Positions 52,425 through 60,834 of a DNA stretch of 64,000 nucleotides are shown here, piece by piece. Position numbers and translations under genes: made by a program. Under the pieces are notes generated by a model, which had not been told where the DNA came from, made no database searches, and saw only the letters and a program-made list of their open reading frames with translations. Every line of letters starts with the position of its first letter. Position 1 is the stretch's first letter. This stretch comes from Roseibium marinum (GTDB lineage Bacteria > Pseudomonadota > Alphaproteobacteria > Rhizobiales > Stappiaceae), in NCBI RefSeq assembly GCF_002906165.1, contig NZ_PPCN01000015.1:42973-106972 (forward strand), given 5' to 3'.

Positions 52425-53356
52425 CGGAATTCATCATTGGCAAGTTCATTCGGATGTTTGTCGCACTGCTGGTAATTGTCACATTGACGTTCATCGTGCT
52501 CAGAACATCAGGTGACCCGGCGCAAACGTTTCTGCCTCCCGATGCCTCTCCGAAAACGGTCGAGGACTTTCGTGAGAAGTGGGGTCTGGATCGGCCGCTT
52601 CCGGATCAGTACCTTGCTTATCTGAAGAATGTCATGGGTGGTGATCTCGGACATTCCTTTGTCGACGGCCGCCCGGCTTCACAGGTCGTCGGCGAACGCA
52701 TTCCGAAGACCTTGCTTCTGCTTGGGACGTCTTTCTTTTTGATGCTCGCAATGGGGTTCCCGCTCGGCATCATCAGTGCACTCAAGCACAATACATGGGT
52801 CGACCGGCTGGTGATGTCGATTGCCGTGTTCGGCTATAGCCTTCCCAACTTCTTCCTCGGTATTTTGCTGATTTTATTCTTTTCCATGTATCTCAGATGG
52901 CTTCCGAGCACGGGCAGCGGCACCTGGCAACATCTCATTATGCCGGTTGTGACTATCGGAACGGCAGGTGCGGCCGTTATTGCCAGATTTGTCCGATCGG
53001 CAATGCTGGAAGTTATCTCAAAACCCTATGTGCGCTCTGCAAAGGCCCGGGGCCTGTCGCGGTTCACAGTTGTTGTCCGGCATGCGCTGCCAAATGCCGC
53101 AATTCCAACAGTGACCGTCATCGGCTTTCTTCTTGGCAGTCTGATCGCGGGGGCTGTCGTCACCGAAGCCGTGTTTGCCTGGCCCGGTATCGGACGACTG
53201 ACCGTCACGGCAGTCGCATCTCGTGATCTGGCAGTCGTTCAGACCATCGTCTTGCTGATCGCTGTAACAATGGTTTGCGTGAATCTGATCGTCGATCTTC
53301 TCTACGGATGGCTCGATCCGCGCATTCGCGATGGTTTGCAGAAAGGTCGTAACTGA
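52421..53356 (+). CDS. ABC transporter permease, DppB type
   Basis: A 311-residue permease: FIVLRTSGDPAQTFLPPDAS, LDRPLPDQYLAYLKNVMGGD and LGHSF, six membrane segments, and the coupling loop YVRSAKARGLSRFTVVVRHA. It shares its final base with the start of the DppC-type gene. Confidence 0.93.
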   Translation: MTEFIIGKFIRMFVALLVIVTLTFIVLRTSGDPAQTFLPPDASPKTVEDFREKWGLDRPLPDQYLAYLKNVMGGDLGHSFVDGRPASQVVGERIPKTLLLLGTSFFLMLAMGFPLGIISALKHNTWVDRLVMSIAVFGYSLPNFFLGILLILFFSMYLRWLPSTGSGTWQHLIMPVVTIGTAGAAVIARFVRSAMLEVISKPYVRSAKARGLSRFTVVVRHALPNAAIPTVTVIGFLLGSLIAGAVVTEAVFAWPGIGRLTVTAVASRDLAVVQTIVLLIAVTMVCVNLIVDLLYGWLDPRIRDGLQKGRN

Positions 53357-54234
53357 TGCTTGTGCAAACCTCCCTCGGCCTGAGGACGATCGTTCAAAGA
53401 CTACACATCATTCCGCCGGCGATCTGGCTTTCTGCCTTGTGGCTTGCTGCGCTTTTTGCGATATCGCTGGCGGCGGATCTTCTCACGCCAACTGATGCGC
53501 TGATCAGCAATCTGCGCATGAGATTACATCCGCCAGTCCTCTTCGGTGGAGCGTTCGACCACATCCTTGGCACGGATCAGCTGGGGCGAGACATGCTCTC
53601 CCGCCTGATTATTTCCATTAAAACTAGTATGTCGATTGCATTTCTGGGGACTGTAATCGGGGCCGTCCTGGGAACAACGCTTGGTCTTGTTGCAGGCGCG
53701 GTTCGTGGCATCGCCGATGATTTCATCATGATGCTCGTGGATGTTCAAGCGGCGCTTCCTTTCATCATCGTTGCCATGGCGTCGATTGCGTTTTTCGGCA
53801 ATACCTTCTGGCTTTTTGTCGCTGTGGTTGGCGTATTCGGCTGGGAACGCTACGCGAGGATCGCCCGTGGCATGACACTGGCGGCACGTGAAGAGGGATA
53901 TGCGGTCGCGACGTCTCATATCGGGGGCGGCCCCGTGAGAGTTTACGTGCTTCACATTTTACCCAACATCGCCAGCGCCCTGATCGTTGCCTTCACGCTC
54001 AACTTTCCGGAAACCTTGCTGCTTGAAACAACATTGAGTTTCCTCGGGCTCGGCGTTCAACCGCCACAAACGAGCCTCGGGACGATGCTCGGTGAAGGGC
54101 GCGAATATCTTGTCAACGCCTGGTGGATAGCCGTCATCCCCGGAGTGGTTGTCGCTCTCGCCAGTTTATCGACCAGCCTCATCGGCGACTGGCTCCGCGA
54201 TGTTCTGGATCCAAAGATAAAAGGGAAGCGCTAG
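53356..54234 (+). CDS. ABC transporter permease, DppC type
   Basis: A 292-residue permease: ILGTDQLGRDMLSRLIISIK is the family's hallmark after the first segment, followed by GVFGWERYARIARGMTLAAR (coupling loop) and LSFLGLGVQPPQTSLGTMLG. Completes the importer. One base separates its stop from the TTG of the phosphatase gene. Confidence 0.93.
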   Translation: MLVQTSLGLRTIVQRLHIIPPAIWLSALWLAALFAISLAADLLTPTDALISNLRMRLHPPVLFGGAFDHILGTDQLGRDMLSRLIISIKTSMSIAFLGTVIGAVLGTTLGLVAGAVRGIADDFIMMLVDVQAALPFIIVAMASIAFFGNTFWLFVAVVGVFGWERYARIARGMTLAAREEGYAVATSHIGGGPVRVYVLHILPNIASALIVAFTLNFPETLLLETTLSFLGLGVQPPQTSLGTMLGEGREYLVNAWWIAVIPGVVVALASLSTSLIGDWLRDVLDPKIKGKR

Positions 54235-54235
54235 A

Positions 54236-54934
54236 TTGCCGAATATCAAGAATAACAAGAAACCGGGACACTCCGCCGCCGTCAAACTTCTGATATTGGA
54301 CTGCGACGGTGTTCTCGTTGACAGTGAGCCAATTGTCTGCCGGACTTACTGGTCTATTTTAAGTGAAGTCGGTTACGGCGGCGATCTTGAGACATTCATG
54401 CGCGAATTCAGCGGCGTGAGAGAGGAAGAGATTGTCTTGTGCGTCGAAAGATCAACCGGCAAGACAATCGGCTTGATCGCGGACGAGATGCGAAAATCCG
54501 CCTTTGATGCATTGCTCTTGGAATTGCCGCTCGGATCCGCATTCTCTGAAATCGTGAAGAAGAGCGGTGTCACCACCTGTGTAGCTTCAAACAGCGATAT
54601 GAGGCGCCTTAAGTTCAGCGTTGGTCGAGCGAATCTGTCCGATGTTCTGAGGGACCAGATTTACTCAGCCGAGATGGTCGCCCGGGGAAAGCCTGCACCC
54701 GATATTCTCTATTATGCGGCAGCCCAGAATGGCGTTTCAGCCGACGAATGCCTTGTCGTCGAGGACAGCTCCTCAGGTATTAAAGCGGCGCGCACGTTCG
54801 GTGCCAGAGTAATTGCCTTTGCTTACAGAAATCATGATCCGGAAGCCGAACGACAACTCCTTGAAGCAGGTGCCGAGCGTGTCATATACAGCGCCGATGA
54901 AATTCTCCCGGACCTGTTGGCGGGGGACAGTTGA
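54236..54934 (+). CDS. HAD-superfamily phosphatase (beta-phosphoglucomutase/GPH-like)
   Basis: A 232-residue hydrolase: motif I LLILDCDGVLVDSEP (nucleophile aspartate), motif II CVASNSD, lysine in ARGKPAPDI and motif III LVVEDSSSGIKAA. This set fits phosphoglycolate/sugar-phosphate phosphatases with a helical cap. Start is TTG at 54236 with AAGGGAAG nine bases before; no ATG is nearby in the right place. Last gene of the operon. It would remove phosphate from the monoester left after PMH cleavage, supporting a phosphodiester substrate over a sulfate ester. Confidence 0.87.
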   Translation: MPNIKNNKKPGHSAAVKLLILDCDGVLVDSEPIVCRTYWSILSEVGYGGDLETFMREFSGVREEEIVLCVERSTGKTIGLIADEMRKSAFDALLLELPLGSAFSEIVKKSGVTTCVASNSDMRRLKFSVGRANLSDVLRDQIYSAEMVARGKPAPDILYYAAAQNGVSADECLVVEDSSSGIKAARTFGARVIAFAYRNHDPEAERQLLEAGAERVIYSADEILPDLLAGDS

Positions 54935-55327
54935 GAGGTCTCAAAGCTGATCGGTTGATCTCAGCTGGCTATCGTCCGTTTGATTGCCGCAGGCATAATT
55001 TTTTCTCATTTTCCGCGAACAAACGCATTCGTTGCAGTTGCCGGCATACCCGGGGCGATTCAAGCGCTTTAGTCACCACCAACGAATCTCGCGGCGACCG
55101 GAACCCGGCTAATTTGTGACCAGGCCGCCAATGCTGCTGACAGGCCGGGTAGTAATTTTATTGTTGAAGTGGTCTTCCCATACCCTAACTCATGGATTTT
55201 ACTTGTAAAATTAAGAGCGCCATATACTAAAGTATCAATTTTCCGAAACGAGGTGCGATCCGGTAGTTCTTGCATCTTTGGCGGTGTGGTTGATACTCTG
55301 TTCGACAGACTGGGAGGAGTCAGTCGA
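54935..55327. other. 393-base AT-rich gap upstream of the LuxR/FIST/kinase operon
   Basis: No believable gene. It contains a weak hairpin after the HAD gene (AGCTGA/TCAGCT, no T-run) and an AT-rich stretch from about 55145 to 55260 that should hold the promoter of the response-regulator operon. GC content rises again after about 55.3 kb, so the right edge of the lower-GC island probably lies here. Confidence 0.4.
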
Positions 55328-56050
55328 ATGAGTAAAAAGTGTAGTTCTCAAGAACACGCTCAGATCAGATCGATTCTCGTGATCGATGATCATCCCCTGT
55401 ATTGCGATGCGCTCGCGTCCACGCTTGAAAGGCTGTTCAATTCGAAAAGCGTGAAAAAGGCGAACTCGCTTCAGGACGGCTTGCGGCAGGTTAATTCGCG
55501 ATTGCGTTTGGACCTCGTGATGCTGGATCTTAAGCTGCCGGACGCAACCGGGTTGAGCGGCTTCATGAAGGTGAAGGACCGATTGCCGGATGTGCCGGTG
55601 CTGGTGATTTCCGCGGAGTCCTCTGACGAATCCGTCAGCGCGCTCATGTCGGCGGGCGCCGCGGGGTTCATTCCCAAAGACGCATCGGTGAATTTGCTGC
55701 AAAAAGCGCTTGTGGAAATCCGCGAGGGCCGCAGGTTCTTCCCTCCGGGATTTACCCCGTGCCAAAGGTCCGCGAAATCCGAACTGACCTTGCAGCAGGT
55801 CGCCCAGAAGATCGCCGTCCTCACACCACAGCAGAACCGGATCATGAAGCTGATTTGCGCCGGGAAACCGAACAAGCAAATCGCGTATGAATTGTCCCTG
55901 GCGGAAGCGACGGTCAAGGCTCATATCACGGCCCTGTTGCGGCGGCTCGGCGTCAGTAACCGGACGCAGGCCGCGGTGCTGGTGAAAAGCGTCAGCTTTG
56001 GAACGGAGCCGGCGATATCCGACATGGATGCAAGGGCGCTGTTGAGCTGA
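55328..56050 (+). CDS. response regulator, NarL/FixJ type with LuxR helix-turn-helix (ErdR-like)
   Basis: A 240-residue regulator: receiver with ILVIDDHPLYCDAL, phosphoacceptor LDLVMLDLKLPD, VISAESSDESV and lysine in GFIPKDAS; DNA-binding part LTPQQNRIMKLICAGKPNKQ and LSLAEATVKAHITALLRRLG. The ATG at 55328 follows GGGAGGAGTC. With the FIST protein and hybrid kinase that follow, the order recalls the Pseudomonas cluster of NosP, NahK (ErcS') and ErdR/ErbR that governs alcohol oxidation and biofilm behaviour. Confidence 0.91.
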   Translation: MSKKCSSQEHAQIRSILVIDDHPLYCDALASTLERLFNSKSVKKANSLQDGLRQVNSRLRLDLVMLDLKLPDATGLSGFMKVKDRLPDVPVLVISAESSDESVSALMSAGAAGFIPKDASVNLLQKALVEIREGRRFFPPGFTPCQRSAKSELTLQQVAQKIAVLTPQQNRIMKLICAGKPNKQIAYELSLAEATVKAHITALLRRLGVSNRTQAAVLVKSVSFGTEPAISDMDARALLS

Positions 56051-56055
56051 CACAT

Positions 56056-57225
56056 ATGACGGCATTGACCGACAATCCGCCTGAGAAGCCGAAGACAGTC
56101 CAAATCGGCGTGTCGCATGCGAGGGAAGAAACGGAAGCGGTCCGGGAAGCCATCGGCGGCTTCGGGCCCGCCGCCATCTGTTTCGTTCTCTTCTTCATGC
56201 CGGACCATCTCGATCCGGAAAAGGTTGCGGCGGAAATTTCGGGGCAAATGCCTTCGGCGGCCGTGTTCGGCTGTTCAACCGCGGGACAGATTACATCGGT
56301 CGGCTACGAGAACGACGCCTTGCTGCTGATCGCCTTTCCGAGGCGGCACTTCCGGTGCTCGTCCGCACTGATAAAGCCCCTTAAACCCAGCTCGATCGAA
56401 TCCACGGCCAATCAGGCCAAGGTGCTGACCGACAGGTTCCCGCGAACGGGCAACTGGAAGAGGGTGGCCTTCATCATCGCGGATGGCATGTCCAAACAGG
56501 AGGACCTGCTTGTGGCGGCGTTGAATGCCGGACTGGGGGACATCCCGGTGTTCGGCGGTTCGGCGGGCAATGGCCTTGCGTTCAACGAGACCTATGTGCT
56601 TCACGGCGGTGTCGCGCACAGGAATGCGGCGCTGCTTTTGCTGATCGAAACCGACCTGTCCTTCGGCGGTGTCGGCTTTGACCACATCTTGCCGACCGAC
56701 AGGCAAATGGTGGTGACACATGCCGTCCCGGACGAACGGCTCGTTCTTGAAATCAACGGCGTTCCCGCCGCGAGGGAATATGCGCGCTACGTGAACTGTG
56801 CCGTCGAGGATCTTTCCCCCAAGGTATTCGCCGAAAACCCCGTTCTGGTGCGAAACGGCAAGAGCTGGCATGTGAGAGCAATCCAGCAGGTTGCCGAAGA
56901 CGGGGGGCTCTGGTTCCTCTCCGCGATCGACGATGGTCTCATCCTGACGCTCGGCCGGGGCACGGAAATCCTCAAGACGCTCGAAATGGGGCTCGAACAT
57001 TGCCGGAGGAAAACCGGCCGTCCGGACTTCGTGATCGGATTTGACTGCTATCTCCGACGGCTCGAAATCGAACAGAACAACCTGGTCGAGAGCGTATCCC
57101 GGATCCTGAGTCAAAACCGCGTCTTCGGTTTCAATACCTACGGGGAGCAGCATCTGGGCGTTCACGTCAACCAGACGTTTGTCGGCGTCGCCTTCTATCC
57201 GCCGAAAGACGAGGTGCTCTATTGA
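56056..57225 (+). CDS. FIST-domain sensor protein (NosP-like)
   Basis: A 389-residue cytoplasmic protein with FIST N- and C-terminal domains: FFMPDHLDPEKVAAEISGQM, VFGCSTAGQITSVGYENDA, FGGSAGNGLAFNETYVLHG and FGFNTYGEQHLGVHVNQTF. The length and the adjacent NahK-like kinase match NosP, a heme protein that binds nitric oxide and controls the kinase in Pseudomonas. The heme ligand cannot be read with confidence. It starts five bases after the regulator's stop and overlaps the kinase start by four. Confidence 0.88.
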   Translation: MTALTDNPPEKPKTVQIGVSHAREETEAVREAIGGFGPAAICFVLFFMPDHLDPEKVAAEISGQMPSAAVFGCSTAGQITSVGYENDALLLIAFPRRHFRCSSALIKPLKPSSIESTANQAKVLTDRFPRTGNWKRVAFIIADGMSKQEDLLVAALNAGLGDIPVFGGSAGNGLAFNETYVLHGGVAHRNAALLLLIETDLSFGGVGFDHILPTDRQMVVTHAVPDERLVLEINGVPAAREYARYVNCAVEDLSPKVFAENPVLVRNGKSWHVRAIQQVAEDGGLWFLSAIDDGLILTLGRGTEILKTLEMGLEHCRRKTGRPDFVIGFDCYLRRLEIEQNNLVESVSRILSQNRVFGFNTYGEQHLGVHVNQTFVGVAFYPPKDEVLY

Positions 57226-59525
57226 TCGACACCAACGAGCCTCTGGAGGTCCAGGTCGAACAGCAGGCGAAAATCATCAAGGCATTGGTTCAGCGGGCAG
57301 CCAGGGAAAACGACGTGGGAGGATCGGCGTATTCTCTCTTTCAATCCGCGATCACGCTTCAAGGTGAAGTCTGGGAGAAGACAAAACACCTGGAACAGGT
57401 GCTCGATACATTGGGCCAGGCAAGCAACCAGCTGCGCATTTCCGAATTCGCCCGTGAACAAACCGAGCGCAATCTCGCGGATGCGCTCGACGCGATGGAA
57501 GGCGGCTTCGCCCTTTTTACAGAAGACACGCTGGAAATCTGCAACACCCAATTCAAGAACATGGTGCCTGACCTCTCCGACAAGGTCGTCACCGGGCTCA
57601 GCATAGGAGATTATTTCAGTGCCTTGAGCGGCAGCAGGCAGGTCATCTCCAGCGGCGTGCCGGCCGATAACAGGGTGCGGGAGAGCGACAACCAGAAACA
57701 GGCGAAATATCCCTCGGTCTTCGGATTGAAAAACGACAGGTGGTTTCAGATCACGCGAAAGTCCGCGTCGGCCAGCAAGACCGTTCTGCTGTCTACCGAA
57801 ATCACCAGCATCGTTTTGCAAAACCGTATTGAAAAGGACAGGCTGATCGACGAACAGGCGGTCTTCCTGAACGCCGCATTCGAGCATATTTCCCAAGGCG
57901 TCTGCACTTTTTCAGCGGCGGGCTCCCTGATCCTGGGCAACGAACGGTTTCGCAAATTGTTGCGGCTGCCGATGCAACTGGTCAGAAAGGGAACGGCTCT
58001 CAGTCAGGTCCTTGAATTTTTCATCAGGCACGAGTTGCCGGCGGAGACGCGGGTCGCGACGCAGCAGGAATTCCTTGCCGCCGTGGATCCGGATTGCGAC
58101 GGGATCGAAAGGAAGGTCCGGCTTTTCTCCGGAGAGCTCCTGAACATCAGCATTCATCGTTTGCCGGACAAGGGCTTCATCATGAATGTCATGGATTTCA
58201 CTGCCGAGGCACAGATGACCGATTTGCTGGAGCGGCGGGTTCGTGAACGGACTATTGAACTCACCGAGGCCAACAACCGGTTGAGGCGTCAGAACCAGGA
58301 GCAGATCCGGATCGACGAGCAACTGCGTGAGGCCAAGGAACGCGCGGAAGAGGCGGTTTCCTCAAAGACGAAGTTCTTCGCGGCGGCCAGTCACGATCTC
58401 CTGCAGCCGGTCAACGCGGCCAAGCTCCTGATTTCCACCATGAGCGAGAGCGTCGAGAATAAAGCAGTGGCCGAAACGGTCTCGCGGCTTGAGAGGTCAT
58501 TCAAGTCGATCGAGTCCCTGCTGCATGCCCTGCTTGATATTTCACGCCTGGATTCCACCGGCACCGAACTGACGCTCAGCACTTTCAATGTCGGTGAAAT
58601 TCTGGCTTCGGTCCAAATCGACTGCATGCAACTGGCTGATGAAAAGGATCTCCGGCTCGATATCGTGCCCTGCAGTCTTTGGGTCAGGAGCGACCAGCGC
58701 TACCTGCTGCGGTCGGTGCAGAACCTGATCGTGAACGCTATCCAATATACGGAAAACGGCCGTATCCTGGCAGGGTGCCGGCGCAAGGGCTCGAATGTCG
58801 TTCTTGAGGTCTGGGACACTGGAATTGGTATTTCGAAGAAAGACCAGAAGCGGATTTTCGACGAATTTACGAGGGCGACCCCCGATAACGTCGGCTTTGG
58901 CATGGGGCTGGGTCTGTCGATCGTGGACCGCGCCTGCAGGCGGTTGGGCCACTCCGTTACGGTTCGTTCGAAGCCAGGGGTCGGGTCGGTGTTTTCGATC
59001 ACGGTTCCCTGCAGCCAGCCGCCGGTTGAAATCGAAAACATGGAAAGATCCGTCTTCTCAAAGCCGTCGAGCGACATGGACGTCATTGTCCTGATTGTGG
59101 AGAACAATCCGGACGTGCTGTTTGCAACCGCCCGGAAAATCGAGGCCTGGGGGGGCAGTGTTCTGACCGCGGCGTCGACCGCCGAGGCCCTGGACCAGGT
59201 GCGCGAACTGGGCATGGCTCCGGATATCATCCTGGCTGACTATCAGCTCGATGGCGGTGACAACGGTGTCAAGACCATCGTGAACCTGAGACGGGAGACG
59301 AAAAGCGACATCCCCGCGATCATGATCACGGCGAACCGGGAAGACAGCCTGGTGAACGAAAGCCTGAAACACCATTTCACCATCTTGACCAAGCCGGTAC
59401 AGCTTTCACGGCTGCGTCCCCTGATTGACTGGAAGACGAGACGCTGCGGTGCGGGCAAGGGCGATGCGACAGATAGATTCGAAACGATTGAGACCGCGAA
59501 GAATGCCGACAAAAGTCTGTGCTGA
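57222..59525 (+). CDS. PAS-containing hybrid histidine kinase (NahK/ErcS'-like)
   Basis: A 767-residue soluble hybrid kinase. Two PAS-like regions (LADALDAMEGGFALFTED and AAFEHISQGVCTFSAAGSLI), a coiled coil, H-box FFAAASHDLLQPVNAAKLL, N-box LIVNAIQYTENGR, ATP motifs WDTGIGISKKD and GMGLGLSIVDR, and a C-terminal receiver with ILADYQLDGGDNG. No membrane segments. The start is TTG at 57222, overlapping the FIST stop (TTGA), with GAGG seven bases earlier. The FIST partner probably modulates it, and the LuxR regulator is the likely output. Confidence 0.91.
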   Translation: MIDTNEPLEVQVEQQAKIIKALVQRAARENDVGGSAYSLFQSAITLQGEVWEKTKHLEQVLDTLGQASNQLRISEFAREQTERNLADALDAMEGGFALFTEDTLEICNTQFKNMVPDLSDKVVTGLSIGDYFSALSGSRQVISSGVPADNRVRESDNQKQAKYPSVFGLKNDRWFQITRKSASASKTVLLSTEITSIVLQNRIEKDRLIDEQAVFLNAAFEHISQGVCTFSAAGSLILGNERFRKLLRLPMQLVRKGTALSQVLEFFIRHELPAETRVATQQEFLAAVDPDCDGIERKVRLFSGELLNISIHRLPDKGFIMNVMDFTAEAQMTDLLERRVRERTIELTEANNRLRRQNQEQIRIDEQLREAKERAEEAVSSKTKFFAAASHDLLQPVNAAKLLISTMSESVENKAVAETVSRLERSFKSIESLLHALLDISRLDSTGTELTLSTFNVGEILASVQIDCMQLADEKDLRLDIVPCSLWVRSDQRYLLRSVQNLIVNAIQYTENGRILAGCRRKGSNVVLEVWDTGIGISKKDQKRIFDEFTRATPDNVGFGMGLGLSIVDRACRRLGHSVTVRSKPGVGSVFSITVPCSQPPVEIENMERSVFSKPSSDMDVIVLIVENNPDVLFATARKIEAWGGSVLTAASTAEALDQVRELGMAPDIILADYQLDGGDNGVKTIVNLRRETKSDIPAIMITANREDSLVNESLKHHFTILTKPVQLSRLRPLIDWKTRRCGAGKGDATDRFETIETAKNADKSLC

Positions 59526-59594
59526 CAGCGCGAATGGGCGGCTTAGGGTACGGACTTGACCGTCAACTGCCCAGCAAGTGGAAGGCAAAGTGCC

Positions 59595-60296
59595 ATGCTG
59601 CCAACTGCCACAATGCCTAAAGGCATGACCTTGAGCGCCCTTGTGTGGTTGCTCGTTTACCTGATGACGTCCGCCGGTCATGCGGCGGACACATACGAAC
59701 TTCTTTTCAAGGAAGGAACTCTGGACAGCCTTCCAAGGACGTCTTTCCTCGACTATCGCAAAAGTGTGACCGCTCCAGGAAACGAGATGCTCGAAACCGG
59801 AAACAGCGGTACGGTAACGCTGAAATTCGCTCAGGAGGGCATGGCTGACCTGTATTTCGACCCCGGCAGCAAGGTGAGGGGGGTCGGCAGTTTTCCGGCG
59901 GATGTGGGCAATCCCCTTATCATGTATTTTCTTGAGACGGTCATCAGGGACCTTGCCGGTTCCTCTGGTGGAAGCCCTTTTTATATCCGCAACAGGATCA
60001 AAGCGGCGCTGTTGAAACAAAGACCAGTTCGTGACCTGGAAATTTCGCTCGACGGCCGCAAGCTGAAGGCACGAACGATCGTTCTCTTTCCCTTCAAGAA
60101 CGATCCCGCGAGCGACAAGATGCGGGGCGTGGAGACACTTGCACTCACCTTCACGGTATCGGAAGACGTGCCGGGCTGGTACTATTCCCTGAAGGCTGAG
60201 ACAACGGTTGACCGTGGCCGGCGCTCTGAACGTCCCGATACCTTGCCGGCCTATTCGAATTCGATCGTTTTTCTCAATCAGGGCGAGGCAGAATGA
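59595..60296 (+). CDS. secreted protein of unknown function
   Basis: A 233-residue product. The N-terminus has a hydrophobic segment (MTLSALVWLLVYLMTSAGHA) ending in a clear signal-peptidase site (AGHAADT). The mature part has no cysteine and no motif I know; TVTLKFAQEGMADLYFDPG and ALTFTVSEDVPGWYYSLKAE suggest a beta-rich periplasmic protein. ATGs at 59613 and 59625 are alternative starts. It overlaps the next gene by four bases, and both probably serve the quinoprotein system nearby. Confidence 0.75.
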   Translation: MLPTATMPKGMTLSALVWLLVYLMTSAGHAADTYELLFKEGTLDSLPRTSFLDYRKSVTAPGNEMLETGNSGTVTLKFAQEGMADLYFDPGSKVRGVGSFPADVGNPLIMYFLETVIRDLAGSSGGSPFYIRNRIKAALLKQRPVRDLEISLDGRKLKARTIVLFPFKNDPASDKMRGVETLALTFTVSEDVPGWYYSLKAETTVDRGRRSERPDTLPAYSNSIVFLNQGEAE

Positions 60297-60694
60297 TGCT
60301 TGGCAAGAACCTTTGCTTCGGCCCAAGGGTGAGGCAGTTGACAGCGTTGGCGGTCGGCGTTGCCTGCCTGTCGGTATTGCCCTTTGTGCAGGCCCGCGCC
60401 GAAAGCGCACCGGAAGGCCTGAACGACTATCCCACAGCGGCCAGAGCCGAATACGTGTTCGCATGCATGGCGACGAACGGCCAGACCAGCGACGTGCTGC
60501 GCAAATGTTCCTGCTCAATCGACATTATCGCGTCGATCCTTCCCTACAAGAAATACGTCGAGGCCGAAACGGTGCTTTCATTGCAACTGGTCGGCGGGGA
60601 GCGCATGTCGATTTTCCGGACAGCTGCGAGCGCGAACAATCTTGTCGCCGATCTCCGGCGGGCCCAGGCGGAAGCCGATATTCGCTGTTTCTAG
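60293..60694 (+). CDS. small secreted cysteine-containing protein of unknown function
   Basis: A 133-residue protein with a signal peptide (LTALAVGVACLSVLPFVQAR, cleavage near ARAES). The mature domain has AEYVFACMATNGQ and LRKCSCSIDIIASILPYKKY: three closely placed cysteines plus one at the C-terminus (IRCF), likely forming disulfides in the periplasm. I do not recognise the family. It begins within the last codons of the previous gene. Confidence 0.78.
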   Translation: MMLGKNLCFGPRVRQLTALAVGVACLSVLPFVQARAESAPEGLNDYPTAARAEYVFACMATNGQTSDVLRKCSCSIDIIASILPYKKYVEAETVLSLQLVGGERMSIFRTAASANNLVADLRRAQAEADIRCF

Positions 60695-60796
60695 AGTGTT
60701 TTGCGGGCCCACAAATGAGCTGAATGGTTTGAGGCGGATCAGTCCGCAAGGCGCGTATGTTTCTGCTGAAACAGCGTTCAAGACAAGCACGGTGAA

Positions 60797-60816
60797 CATC
60801 CCGAGGGGTCGGGATG
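60797..60816. terminator. hairpin between convergent genes
   Basis: CATCCCGA pairs perfectly with TCGGGATG around GGGG. It lies between the convergent small secreted protein gene and the SoxYZ-like gene. There is no T-run on either strand, so its action as a terminator is uncertain. Confidence 0.4.
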
Positions 60817-60834
60817 CTGTGCGCAAAGCAGCCG

